A stretch of DNA of 23,684 nucleotides from Ruminococcaceae bacterium UBA1448 (GCA_002329405.1 DCTE01000072.1:232-23915); one strand, 5' to 3'. Shown: positions 15,204-22,276, counted from the stretch's first letter. Numbers and translations are program-made. Notes: generated from the sequence alone by a model not told the origin.

Positions 15204-16265
15204 TTATTGGTTATACAGTTCGGATAGCCTTTTTTCTACCGAGAAAAAACAATCCAGCAGTTTTGGATTGAATTGACCACATTCCCCGTTTCGGATCATC
15301 TGCAGCACTTTTTCTCTTGGGAAGGCGTTTTTGTAAACGCGCTTGCAGGTAAGGGCGTCATATACGTCGGCCAGCGAAACCACCTGCGCCCAGATCGTGA
15401 TTTCATCACCTTTCAGTCCGTCCGGGTATCCCCGGCCATCCCAACGTTCGTGGTGGTGTCGGGCAATATCATAGGCGTACTGATAGGCTTTGCTGTCGTG
15501 TAGTTGGGGAATCCGTCTCAGCAGTTGAGCACCCTGAATGGTATGGGTTTTCATGATTTCAAATTCTTCAGGTGTCAGTCGTCCGGGTTTGTTGAGGATG
15601 GCATCAGGAATCGCAATTTTTCCGACGTCGTGCATGATCGAAGCGAGCGCGATCTGTTCGATATCCTCTTCTTGCAGTCCCTCTCCAAGTTCCGTACATC
15701 GGAGCAAAAAACCGGTGATGTCATGAATTCGCTGGACATGTTCGCCCGATTCTCCGTCACGGAATTCAATTGCAGTTGCCAGAGATTTGATCATTCCCTG
15801 GTTAAGATCAATGATTTGCTGTGCCTGGAGCAACAGTTCCGATTGCTGCTCTCGTACGACATTGTTCAATTCCTTCCGTGCCCGGAAAAGCTCGATGACC
15901 GAATTAATTCGCCGCTGCACGATGTATGGAATGATTGGTTTGCTGATGACGTCCATAACGCCCAACCGGTAGGCTTCCTTCATCGTACTGTCGCTGGCTT
16001 CAGCGGTGATCAGAAAAACTGGGATGCGGGAGGTTATTCTCCGACGTTTCAGATGATTCAGTACTTCCATTCCGTCCATTTCCGGCATGATCACGTCCAG
16101 TAAAACGGCACAGTAGGTTTCGGGGGTTGTCAGTATTTTAGTCAAACCAATCTGTCCGTCTTCTGCTTCGTCGATTTGATAGGTGTCGGAAAAAAGGTTA
16201 TTCAGGATGGCACGGTTGATCTCATCGTCATCGACAATTAGAACAGTATTAGGAAGCATATCCAT
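15204..16265 (-). CDS. Response regulator with HD-GYP output domain (predicted c-di-GMP phosphodiesterase)
   Basis: A 353-residue protein. The receiver (about 7-125) has VDDDE, phosphoacceptor Asp57 in VLLDVIMPEMDG and Lys109. A coiled linker (125-155) leads to an HD-GYP domain with GEHVQRI (His176), MHDVGKIAIPD (211-221), His241 and HHERWDGRGYPDGL (271-284). The intact GYP motif and metal ligands suggest real hydrolysis of cyclic dinucleotides, most likely c-di-GMP; that substrate is from family knowledge. ATG at 16265 and an in-frame ATG at 16259 are both possible; AGAAGAG is better spaced for 16259. First gene of the three-gene phosphorelay operon behind a strong promoter. Confidence 0.93.
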   Translation of the reverse strand: MDMLPNTVLIVDDDEINRAILNNLFSDTYQIDEAEDGQIGLTKILTTPETYCAVLLDVIMPEMDGMEVLNHLKRRRITSRIPVFLITAEASDSTMKEAYRLGVMDVISKPIIPYIVQRRINSVIELFRARKELNNVVREQQSELLLQAQQIIDLNQGMIKSLATAIEFRDGESGEHVQRIHDITGFLLRCTELGEGLQEEDIEQIALASIMHDVGKIAIPDAILNKPGRLTPEEFEIMKTHTIQGAQLLRRIPQLHDSKAYQYAYDIARHHHERWDGRGYPDGLKGDEITIWAQVVSLADVYDALTCKRVYKNAFPREKVLQMIRNGECGQFNPKLLDCFFSVEKRLSELYNQ

Positions 16266-16338
16266 ATCTCTTCTTTCTATCGGAAATAGGTATCTGTACC
16301 AGAAAAAAACATTTGCCTGCCAATTAAAATATATTTAT

Positions 16339-16367
16339 ATTATAACATGCAATTAACCAGTCATCAA
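16339..16367 (-). promoter_or_regulatory. Promoter of the phosphorelay operon
   Basis: On the minus strand TTGATG (16367-16362), a 17-base spacer and a perfect TATAAT (16344-16339). The start near 16332 gives a leader of about 67 bases. Confidence 0.82.
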
Positions 16368-16390
16368 GAGTACAGACGGATTTTGTCGTA

Positions 16391-16437
16391 TAAAAAATAA
16401 TCCCGGCAGCCGGATTGAAAACCGGACAGCCGGGATA
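16391..16437 (-). terminator. Terminator of the DUF2812 gene
   Basis: On the minus strand ATCCCGGC/GCCGGGAT (16436-16429 with 16407-16400) with an inner CCGG/CCGG pair, followed by TATTTTTTA. It lies 75 bases past the DUF2812 stop; the bases between are AT-rich with no gene. Confidence 0.85.
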
Positions 16438-16511
16438 TCTGTGTCAAAAAATTTTCTGTCAGTTGTCTATGAAAACACCTGCATTCAAAAGAAAATAATA
16501 ATTCAAAATAT

Positions 16512-17069
16512 TTATCGCCGCCTATTATTAAAATGCCAGTAGTGGATAGCAAAGCGAATGAAAAATATCATGTAAACAATTACCAACACCAGATAAAGCC
16601 AGAAAATGCTGCTTCTGAAAGCACCCTGTGTCCATGCTCTGTCTGTCAGCTGGATCGACAGCTGGGGCAGCAATACGGCCAGAAAGATGCATAACAGGGG
16701 AACCATCCTGCCGCGGAAAACCCGTTTCATCATATCCAGCCGGGAGTCATCATCACAGAAAATACCCTCGTCCTCCTTCATTTCTGCCGCTGGTTTTCGG
16801 AAATAGCTGTAACCCATAAATTCCAGCAGGTATTCCCAGCCGCAGTCAGCAAACATTTGCAGATATTCCGCCTTATGTGCCAGGCCTTCCTGATTATAAT
16901 CCAGCTGATACATTACCTTTTCCGGTTTGCATGGTTCAAAGCAGTAGATGCCGGGGAAGTAGACCATAGTAAATTTCCAGCCGCGTTCGTGCATCCAGGA
17001 GAGGTATTCCTGTTCCTTTTCGTAATCAAAAATTGTAAAATAGCGGAATTCCTTTTTGTATTCACTCAC
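16512..17069 (-). CDS. DUF2812-domain membrane protein
   Basis: A 185-residue protein whose N-terminal 95 residues match the DUF2812 pattern: EFRYFTIFDYEKEQEYLSWM, ERGW, GIYCFEP and CGWEYL. Two membrane segments follow (about 121-140 and 154-175), with a basic C-terminus. The function of DUF2812 is not established; such proteins are commonly encoded next to PadR repressors, as here. The start is a GTG at 17069 overlapping the PadR stop codon as GTGA, a sign of translational coupling. Confidence 0.85.
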   Translation of the reverse strand: MSEYKKEFRYFTIFDYEKEQEYLSWMHERGWKFTMVYFPGIYCFEPCKPEKVMYQLDYNQEGLAHKAEYLQMFADCGWEYLLEFMGYSYFRKPAAEMKEDEGIFCDDDSRLDMMKRVFRGRMVPLLCIFLAVLLPQLSIQLTDRAWTQGAFRSSIFWLYLVLVIVYMIFFIRFAIHYWHFNNRRR

Positions 17070-17383
17070 TGTTGGGCCTCCTCTACGCTGCGGTACAGTC
17101 TCTTAATCCGTTTCATTTCGAGTGCCAGCACTTCTTCTCCCAGTTTGGTGATCTGGTAAATCTTGCGTTTATCCTGTTCCTGAACAAACGCAATCAGGCC
17201 GTCCTTTTCCATCTTGGACAGGCTGCCGTACATTGTTCCGGGTGCCAGACGGATTTCACCGTCAGTCATTGCTTCTACCCGCTGGATAATCCCGTATCCG
17301 TGATTTGGCATTCGCAGGCAGAGCAGGATGTAAAATCCCGTTTCAGTCATTGGAACATAAACTTTTTTAATATGTGCGTCCAA
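17066..17383 (-). CDS. PadR-family transcriptional regulator
   Basis: A 105-residue winged-helix protein: GFYILLCLRMPNHGYGIIQR (16-35), then LAPGTMYGSLSKMEKDGLI (47-65) is the recognition helix and wing typical of PadR, followed by RKIYQITKLGEEVL. These proteins usually repress membrane or transport genes and their own operon. The start is a TTG at 17383 with AGGAGG eight bases upstream; the first ATG is 12 codons in and has no such site. It overlaps the DUF2812 gene by four bases and follows the DUF6440 gene by 49 bases. Confidence 0.92.
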   Translation of the reverse strand: MDAHIKKVYVPMTETGFYILLCLRMPNHGYGIIQRVEAMTDGEIRLAPGTMYGSLSKMEKDGLIAFVQEQDKRKIYQITKLGEEVLALEMKRIKRLYRSVEEAQQ

Positions 17384-17432
17384 CCGGCATTCCTCCTCGT
17401 ATACTCTGATATTGCCTGCGTAATTTTATTTA

Positions 17433-17594
17433 TTAAGGCGTGACGACTGGTTTTCCATCCTGGTCAAGCAAAGGTGTAAAACCTGCTGCATTTCCGTTTC
17501 TATGAAATACATAATTTACACCGGTTGCAGTATCGACCCAGATTTCCACAACGTCAATCAATCCTTGCTGATAAATCTTTACAAAACGTTCCAT
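17433..17594 (-). CDS. Small DUF6440-type protein
   Basis: A 53-residue protein: MERFVKIYQQGLIDVVEIWV, then DTATGVNYVFHRNGNAAGFT and PLLDQDGKPVVTP. The pattern of EIWVD.ETGVNY and G..TPLLD.DGKPV is that of DUF6440 small proteins of Firmicutes, whose function is unknown. No signal peptide or membrane segment. ATG at 17594 follows a perfect AAGGAGG by eight bases; the frame stays open further upstream but that part crosses the promoter. It is the first gene after a consensus promoter with operator-like palindromes and probably heads an operon with PadR and DUF2812. Confidence 0.82.
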   Translation of the reverse strand: MERFVKIYQQGLIDVVEIWVDTATGVNYVFHRNGNAAGFTPLLDQDGKPVVTP

Positions 17595-17618
17595 ATCTAC
17601 TGCCTCCTTATATATCAT

Positions 17619-17636
17619 GGTGCTATATATCGCACC
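17619..17636. promoter_or_regulatory. Operator-like palindrome at the DUF6440 transcription start
   Basis: GGTGCTATATATCGCACC is symmetric in 16 of 18 positions and lies just downstream of the predicted start near 17639. A related half-site GCGATATATC recurs at 17657-17666 within the promoter spacer, beside AATATAGC. The repeated ATATAT cores flanked by GC are a likely repressor site; the PadR protein encoded in the same operon is the obvious candidate. Confidence 0.6.
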
Positions 17637-17645
17637 TCTATATAT

Positions 17646-17674
17646 AATATAGCACTGCGATATATCTTTGTCAA
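17646..17674 (-). promoter_or_regulatory. Consensus promoter of the DUF6440-PadR-DUF2812 operon
   Basis: On the minus strand a perfect TTGACA (17674-17669), a 17-base spacer and TATATT (17651-17646). The spacer contains GATATATCGC and GTGC, overlapping the operator-like sequence. Confidence 0.82.
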
Positions 17675-17731
17675 GGTTTTTGCCCAAAATCTCTTTTTTT
17701 TCATTTTTGTCTATACTTGATCGGAAAAATG

Positions 17732-17808
17732 TGGTATATTGATAAAAGTCGGACTTTGTAATATCCTGTTGTACCGGCTGCCGCCGGTTCATGGGACAAA
17801 TGCTGTCC
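17732..17808 (+). promoter_or_regulatory. Possible ddh promoter and leader hairpins
   Basis: TGGTATATT (17732-17740) resembles an extended -10 box; no good -35 is present at the right distance. The leader then has hairpin ACCGGC/GCCGGT (17773-17788) and GGACA/TGTCC (17794-17808). CCGGT at 17807-17811 could pair instead with ACCGG at 17773, so alternative folds are possible. Confidence 0.4.
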
Positions 17809-17839
17809 GGTGCAGAGAAAAAGAAAAGGAGTAATTTGT

Positions 17840-18826
17840 ATGACAATTCGCGTAGGCATTATGGGATACGGAAATCTTGGCCGCGGTGTTGAGCTGGCAT
17901 TGCGTCATAATCCCGATATGGAGCTGAAAGCTGTCTTTACCCGCCGCAATCCTGACAGCGTTCACCTGATGACTGAGGGGGTACAGGTTGTTGAGGCTTC
18001 TAAAGCGGTTTCAATGGCAGATCAGATTGATGTCATGATTCTGTGCGGCGGCAGTGCAACCGACCTGCCGGAACAGACTCCCTATTATGCCCAGTATTTT
18101 AATGTAATTGACAGTTTTGATACCCATGCACATATTCCGCAGCATTTCGACGCTGTCGATGCTGCTGCCAAAAAGAGCGGCAAGGTTGGTATCATCTCGG
18201 TGGGCTGGGACCCTGGCATGTTCTCACTGAATCGCCTGTACGCTGATGCAATCCTTCCGCAGGGAACAAGCTATACCTTCTGGGGCAAGGGCGTCAGCCA
18301 GGGACATTCGGACGCAATCCGTCGGATTCCCGGTGTTGTCGACGCGAGACAGTATACCATTCCAGTCCAGAAGGCTCTGGATGAAGTCAGAAGCGGCAGC
18401 TGTCCGCAGCTGACCACCCGTGAAAAACATACCCGTGAATGCTTTGTCGTCGCCGAAGAAGGAGCAGATAAGGCAGCCATTGAACAGGCAATTGTTACAA
18501 TGCCCAACTATTTTGCTGATTACGACACAACCGTTCACTTTATTTCGATGGAAGAAATGAAGCGGGATCACAGCGGCATTCCGCATGGTGGTTTTGTTAT
18601 CCATACCGGTAAGACCGGTGCCAATGATGAGCATAGTCATACGATTGAATATCGTCTGACGCTTGACTCCAACCCTGAGTTTACCTCATCGGTCCTGGTT
18701 GCTTATGCGCGCGCGGCATATCGGATGGCAAAGGATGGACAGACTGGATGCAAGACTGTCTTTGATGTCGCACCGGCCTACCTTTCGTCCAAGGATGGCG
18801 TACAGCTTCGCGCTTCCATGCTGTAA
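17840..18826 (+). CDS. ddh: meso-Diaminopimelate D-dehydrogenase
   Basis: Ddh makes meso-diaminopimelate directly from tetrahydrodipicolinate, ammonia and NADPH. The 328-residue protein matches the family length. It has IRVGIMGYGNLGRGVE (3-18), CGGSATDLPEQTPYYAQYFN, DSFDTHAHIPQHF, ISVGWDPGMFSLNR, FWGKGVSQGHSDAIRRIPGV and an HTGKTGANDEHSHTIEYRL region, all typical of Ddh. ATG at 17840 follows AAAAGGAG by eight bases; the in-frame extension upstream lacks a site. It is monocistronic, ending in a perfect terminator. It provides a one-step route to meso-DAP parallel to any route that needs DapF. Confidence 0.95.
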   Translation: MTIRVGIMGYGNLGRGVELALRHNPDMELKAVFTRRNPDSVHLMTEGVQVVEASKAVSMADQIDVMILCGGSATDLPEQTPYYAQYFNVIDSFDTHAHIPQHFDAVDAAAKKSGKVGIISVGWDPGMFSLNRLYADAILPQGTSYTFWGKGVSQGHSDAIRRIPGVVDARQYTIPVQKALDEVRSGSCPQLTTREKHTRECFVVAEEGADKAAIEQAIVTMPNYFADYDTTVHFISMEEMKRDHSGIPHGGFVIHTGKTGANDEHSHTIEYRLTLDSNPEFTSSVLVAYARAAYRMAKDGQTGCKTVFDVAPAYLSSKDGVQLRASML

Positions 18827-18847
18827 AAGTCGGATTTATCCTCTTTT

Positions 18848-18881
18848 CCCTGTGGAACCTCCTTGTTCCACAGGGATTTTT
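18848..18881 (+). terminator. Terminator of ddh
   Basis: A perfect 11-bp stem CCCTGTGGAAC/GTTCCACAGGG (18848-18858 with 18865-18875), loop CTCCTT, then ATTTTTG. Confidence 0.93.
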
Positions 18882-18906
18882 GTTGAAGTTATCTGTATGG
18901 TGTGAG

Positions 18907-18935
18907 TTGTTATTTACGCATGAATATGCTAAAAT
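18907..18935 (+). promoter_or_regulatory. Promoter of the NSS transporter gene
   Basis: TTGTTA (18907-18912), a 17-base spacer and TAAAAT (18930-18935). The start near 18942 gives a leader of about 104 bases. Confidence 0.65.
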
Positions 18936-18943
18936 GGTAAAAA

Positions 18944-19016
18944 CAGCAGTTTGCTGTCGGAAAACGGAAGATGGTTTCGTTTTGCTGCGCTTTTGACAGC
19001 AGGTACTGTTTTGCTG
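18944..19016 (+). promoter_or_regulatory. Leader with mutually exclusive CAGCA/TGCTG hairpins
   Basis: CAGCA or its complement TGCTG occurs at 18944, 18952, 18983, 18997 and 19012. TGCTGTC (18952-18958) can pair with GACAGCA (18995-19001), enclosing AAAACG/CGTTTT (18961-18966 with 18978-18983); alternatively 18944-18948 pairs with 18952-18956, and 18997-19001 with 19012-19016. These folds exclude one another, as in a switching leader. No T-box or known riboswitch signature is seen. Confidence 0.35.
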
Positions 19017-19045
19017 GAATATCAAAAAGAAATGAGGAGTAATGT

Positions 19046-20443
19046 GTGAGCAGTACAGGCGAAAGCAGCCGAAGCGGGTTTACCAGCCGTATCGGCTTTG
19101 TACTTTCCGCGGCCGGGTCGGCAGTTGGTTTGGGCAACCTTTGGCGGTTCCCCTATCTGGCAGCCAAATACGGCGGCGGAATCTTTTTGGTAGTTTATCT
19201 GGTCCTGGCGGTAACCTTTGGGTTTGCGCTGATGGTCACCGAGGTAGCGATTGGTCGTAAAACCAAACAGTCCTGTATCGGCGCCTTTCGGTCGCTGAAC
19301 CGGAAATTCGGATTCCTGGGCTGGATTGCGGCCATTATCCCGGTCATTATCGCACCATATTACTGTGTTATTGGCGGCTGGGTACTGAAATATTTCTTTG
19401 CTTTTCTGACCGGTCAGGGAACGGCAGCCGCTGGTGAGACCTATTTTAAAGACTTTATTTCTGTGTCATCGCCTGGTTTGCCGGGGAATCCGATGTTCTG
19501 GTTCGGAATTTATATCGTCCTTAACGCGCTGGTTGTCCTGTTTGGTGTACAAAAAGGGGTCGAGAAGGCCAGCCGGATTCTGATGCCGATGCTGGTTGTC
19601 CTGATCGTGATTGTGACGATTTATTCGCTGACCCTTCCGGGAGCGCTGGAAGGTGTGCGGTTTTACCTGCTGCCGGATCTGTCCCGCTTTTCGGTGATGA
19701 CGGTTCTGGGCGCAATCGGCCAGATGTTTTATTCGATGTCACTGGCGATGGGCATTATGATTACTTATGGTTCGTATATGTCCAAGGATGATAATCTGGA
19801 ACATTCAGTGTCTCAAATCGAACTTTTTGATACCTGTATTGCATTCCTCGCAGGCCTGCTGATTGTACCGGCAGTTGTCGCCTTTTCCGGCGGCGATACG
19901 ACGCTGGTTCAGCAGTCGGCTGGTTCCGGTTTGATGTTTGGCGTTTTGCCGAAGGTGTTTGATTCGATGCTGTTTGGCGGAGCAGTTGGTGCTGTATTCT
20001 TTTTGCTGGTATTGTTTGCAGCTTTGACGTCCTCCATCTCGCTGCTGGAAACGATAGTTTCGCTGGTAGAGGATAACCTTCATTGGAACCGGCGCAAAGC
20101 GACAATTATTGTATCGGTTTGCCTGCTGATTTTGGGTATCCCGTCCTGTTTGGGTTATGGTCCGCTCTCGTTCATCAGCATTCTGGGAATGGCATTCCTG
20201 GATTTCTTTGACTTTATTTCCAACTCGGTTTTGATGCCGATTGTTGCGTTGCTGACCTGCGTACTGGTCGGGCATATTGTGGGGACGGATGTGGTTTCGT
20301 CCGAGGTTAAGCTGAATGGCCATGCCTTTAAACGGGAGAAGCTGTTTAAGGTTATGATTCGCTGGATTGCCCCTATTCTTTTACTGGTGGTTCTGATTTC
20401 GTCGGTTGCTGATAAGTTTGCAATTGGCGGGTTTGTTATCTGA
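19046..20443 (+). CDS. Sodium:neurotransmitter symporter (NSS) family transporter
   Basis: A 465-residue integral membrane protein of the LeuT fold family, which imports amino acids or similar small amines with sodium. The N-terminus carries the family signature GSAVGLGNLWRFPYLAAKYG (24-43) with the sodium-binding segment, and about eleven to twelve hydrophobic segments follow, including FYSMSLAMGIMITYGSYM and the unwound-helix region. The substrate cannot be read; bacterial members carry Trp, Tyr, Leu or Met. The start is a GTG at 19046 with AGGAG six bases upstream. Monocistronic with its own promoter and terminator. Confidence 0.92.
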   Translation: MSSTGESSRSGFTSRIGFVLSAAGSAVGLGNLWRFPYLAAKYGGGIFLVVYLVLAVTFGFALMVTEVAIGRKTKQSCIGAFRSLNRKFGFLGWIAAIIPVIIAPYYCVIGGWVLKYFFAFLTGQGTAAAGETYFKDFISVSSPGLPGNPMFWFGIYIVLNALVVLFGVQKGVEKASRILMPMLVVLIVIVTIYSLTLPGALEGVRFYLLPDLSRFSVMTVLGAIGQMFYSMSLAMGIMITYGSYMSKDDNLEHSVSQIELFDTCIAFLAGLLIVPAVVAFSGGDTTLVQQSAGSGLMFGVLPKVFDSMLFGGAVGAVFFLLVLFAALTSSISLLETIVSLVEDNLHWNRRKATIIVSVCLLILGIPSCLGYGPLSFISILGMAFLDFFDFISNSVLMPIVALLTCVLVGHIVGTDVVSSEVKLNGHAFKREKLFKVMIRWIAPILLLVVLISSVADKFAIGGFVI

Positions 20444-20470
20444 AAAATGGCTTGTATAAGTTGGCAGGCT

Positions 20471-20517
20471 GCCCAGCTGGCTGGAGATTATTCCGGCCAG
20501 CTGGGCGTTTTTCTTTT
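20471..20517 (+). terminator. Terminator of the NSS transporter gene
   Basis: A perfect 11-bp stem GCCCAGCTGGC/GCCAGCTGGGC (20471-20481 with 20496-20506), then GTTTTTCTTTTG. Confidence 0.92.
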
Positions 20518-20540
20518 GTTAGGAAAATGGAAAAATATGG

Positions 20541-20571
20541 ATAATTACCTACTTGACAAGTAGGTAATTAT
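20541..20571. promoter_or_regulatory. Perfect 31-bp palindromic operator, Rrf2 (IscR/CymR)-like
   Basis: ATAATTACCTACTTG and CAAGTAGGTAATTAT are perfect inverse complements around a single A. The core CCTACTTG/CAAGTAGG resembles sites of Rrf2-family regulators (IscR, CymR) in Firmicutes. The palindrome covers the whole -35 box of the cysteine desulfurase promoter, so binding should repress. No Rrf2 gene is in the window. Confidence 0.8.
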
Positions 20572-20581
20572 GTGGTATCCT
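20553..20581 (+). promoter_or_regulatory. Promoter of the cysteine desulfurase-iscU operon
   Basis: A perfect TTGACA (20553-20558), a 17-base spacer and TATCCT (20576-20581). The -35 lies at the centre of the 31-bp palindrome. Confidence 0.8.
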
Positions 20582-20627
20582 TTACTTGTAAACAAAAGAC
20601 TTCCAATTACAGGGAGGATGTATATAG

Positions 20628-21812
20628 ATGAAAAAGATCATTTACATGGATAACGCTGCAACAACTTCTACCGGCCGTGCCGCGTTGGATGCGATGATTC
20701 CGGTATTGGAAAGAGAGTATGGCAATCCATCCAGCCTCCACCAGCTGGGCCAGCAGGCGGCAGATCTGCTGGCGGACGCCCGCAAAAGGGTTGCTGCCTG
20801 CATTGGTGCACAGCCGGATGAAATTTATTTTACATCCGGCGGTACCGAGTCGGATAACTGGGCGATTACGCAGTTGGCACGGACAGGTGCCGCCAAAGGA
20901 AAGAAACATATTATTTCGACCGCGTTTGAGCATCACGCAGTCCTGCATACTTTGAAACGACTGGAAAAGGAAGGGTTTGAGGTAACCCTTCTGGATGTTC
21001 ACCAGGACGGCATTGTCCGGGTGGACGAACTGAAGGCAGCAATCCGGCCGGATACCTGCCTGGTTACGGTGATGTATGCCAACAATGAGATCGGTACCAT
21101 TCAGCCGATCGCGGAGATCGGGGCCGTCTGTCGGGAACAGGGTATTCTGTTTCATACCGACGCAGTACAGGCGGTTGGACACCTTCCGATCGACGTTGTG
21201 AAGGAAAACATTGACCTGATGTCGATGTCGGCCCATAAATTCCATGGCCCCAAGGGAATCGGTGCCCTTTACTGCCGTCGGGGAATCCGGCTGACCAACT
21301 TTATTGAAGGGGGCGCGCAGGAGCGGAATCGCCGCGGCGGTACTGAAAATCTGCCGGCTATCTGTGGGATGGCGGCAGCACTGGAAAATGCCTGTTCGGG
21401 AATGGAAGAGCGGTCGAAAACCGTTTCAGCGATGCGGGACCGGATTATTGATGAGGTTGTGCAGAACATCCCGTATGTCCGGGTAAACGGCGACCGGGAA
21501 AAAAGGTTGCCTGGCAACGTGAATATCTGCTTTGAAGGGATTGAAGGTGAGTCGCTGCTGCTGCGGCTGGATCTGGAGGGAATCTGTGCATCGTCCGGTT
21601 CGGCGTGCACCTCCGGTTTGCTTGATCCCAGCCATGTACTGCTGGCCATTGGATTGCCCAAAGAAATCGCGCATGGTTCATTGCGGCTGACGCTTGATGA
21701 AGAAAATACCGAAGAAGATGTGCAGCATCTGCTTGAGGTGCTGCCGGGGATTGTATCCGGGCTGCGGGAGATGTCCCCGGTCTGGGAAGAAATGATGAAT
21801 AAGAACAGCTAA
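20628..21812 (+). CDS. nifS: Cysteine desulfurase, NifS/IscS type
   Basis: This PLP enzyme takes sulfur from cysteine and hands it as persulfide to the Fe-S scaffold. The 394 residues show MDNAATTSTG (7-16), TSGGTESDNWAI (69-80), the PLP lysine Lys204 in SAHKFHGPKG (201-210), the RRGGTEN loop (235-241) and the active Cys327 in SSGSACTSG (322-330). It belongs to class I (NifS/IscS) by the Cys-containing loop. ATG at 20628 has GGGAGG ten bases upstream. The scaffold gene follows by 26 bases; together they form a minimal ISC operon lacking iscR in this window. Whether to call it iscS or nifS cannot be settled from sequence alone. Confidence 0.93.
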   Translation: MKKIIYMDNAATTSTGRAALDAMIPVLEREYGNPSSLHQLGQQAADLLADARKRVAACIGAQPDEIYFTSGGTESDNWAITQLARTGAAKGKKHIISTAFEHHAVLHTLKRLEKEGFEVTLLDVHQDGIVRVDELKAAIRPDTCLVTVMYANNEIGTIQPIAEIGAVCREQGILFHTDAVQAVGHLPIDVVKENIDLMSMSAHKFHGPKGIGALYCRRGIRLTNFIEGGAQERNRRGGTENLPAICGMAAALENACSGMEERSKTVSAMRDRIIDEVVQNIPYVRVNGDREKRLPGNVNICFEGIEGESLLLRLDLEGICASSGSACTSGLLDPSHVLLAIGLPKEIAHGSLRLTLDEENTEEDVQHLLEVLPGIVSGLREMSPVWEEMMNKNS

Positions 21813-21838
21813 GATATATAGAAAGGATGTGCCCCAAT

Positions 21839-22276
21839 ATGGCAATGGGATACAGTGAAAAGGTACGCGATCATTTTGCAAATCCGCGCAATGTCGGCAA
21901 GCTGGAAAATGCGGATGGCATCGGTGAAGTCGGTAATGCCGTCTGCGGCGATATCATGAAAATCTATCTGAAGATTGACGGGGATATCATCACCGATGTC
22001 CGGTTTAATACCTTCGGATGCGGTGCTGCCATTGCAACCAGTTCAATGGCGACCGAGATGATCAAGGGAAAACCGATTTCTGAAGCACTTCAGCTGACCA
22101 ATCATGCGGTTGTGGAGGCGTTGGATGGACTGCCTCCAGCAAAGCTGCACTGTTCGGTGCTGGCTGAGGAAGCGGTTAAAGCGGCAGTTGCAGACTATTA
22201 CCGGAAGAAGGGCTTACCCATACCGGAGGCATGTGTTGCTTCCTGCGGCGGGGACTGCGGGCACTGCTGTGGATAA
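21839..22276 (+). CDS. iscU: Fe-S cluster assembly scaffold, IscU/NifU N-terminal type
   Basis: The scaffold on which sulfur from the desulfurase and iron are built into clusters. The 145-residue protein has YSEKVRDHFANPRNVG (5-20) and the three conserved cysteines Cys36 (GNAVCGD), Cys61 (FGCGAAIATSSM) and Cys105 (KLHCSVLAEEA). An extra C-terminal tail, EACVASCGGDCGHCCG, adds five cysteines beyond the core. I start at ATG 21839, since the ATG at 21827 directly abuts its GAAAGG; 21845 is also possible. It is the last gene of the operon, closed by a strong terminator. Confidence 0.93.
   Translation: MAMGYSEKVRDHFANPRNVGKLENADGIGEVGNAVCGDIMKIYLKIDGDIITDVRFNTFGCGAAIATSSMATEMIKGKPISEALQLTNHAVVEALDGLPPAKLHCSVLAEEAVKAAVADYYRKKGLPIPEACVASCGGDCGHCCG

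Noticed and set aside
18942..19045. T-box leader before the transporter
   Set aside because: The conserved T-box sequence and terminator/antiterminator pair are missing and the leader is too short.
20581..20592. Second palindrome TTTACTTGTAAA just after the desulfurase -10
   Set aside because: Short, with a non-symmetric centre, in AT-rich sequence; not distinguishable from chance.
21827..21838. Upstream ATG of the IscU gene giving a four-residue-longer protein
   Set aside because: The ATG directly abuts the GAAAGG site, leaving no spacing; the family N-terminus also begins near the later ATG.
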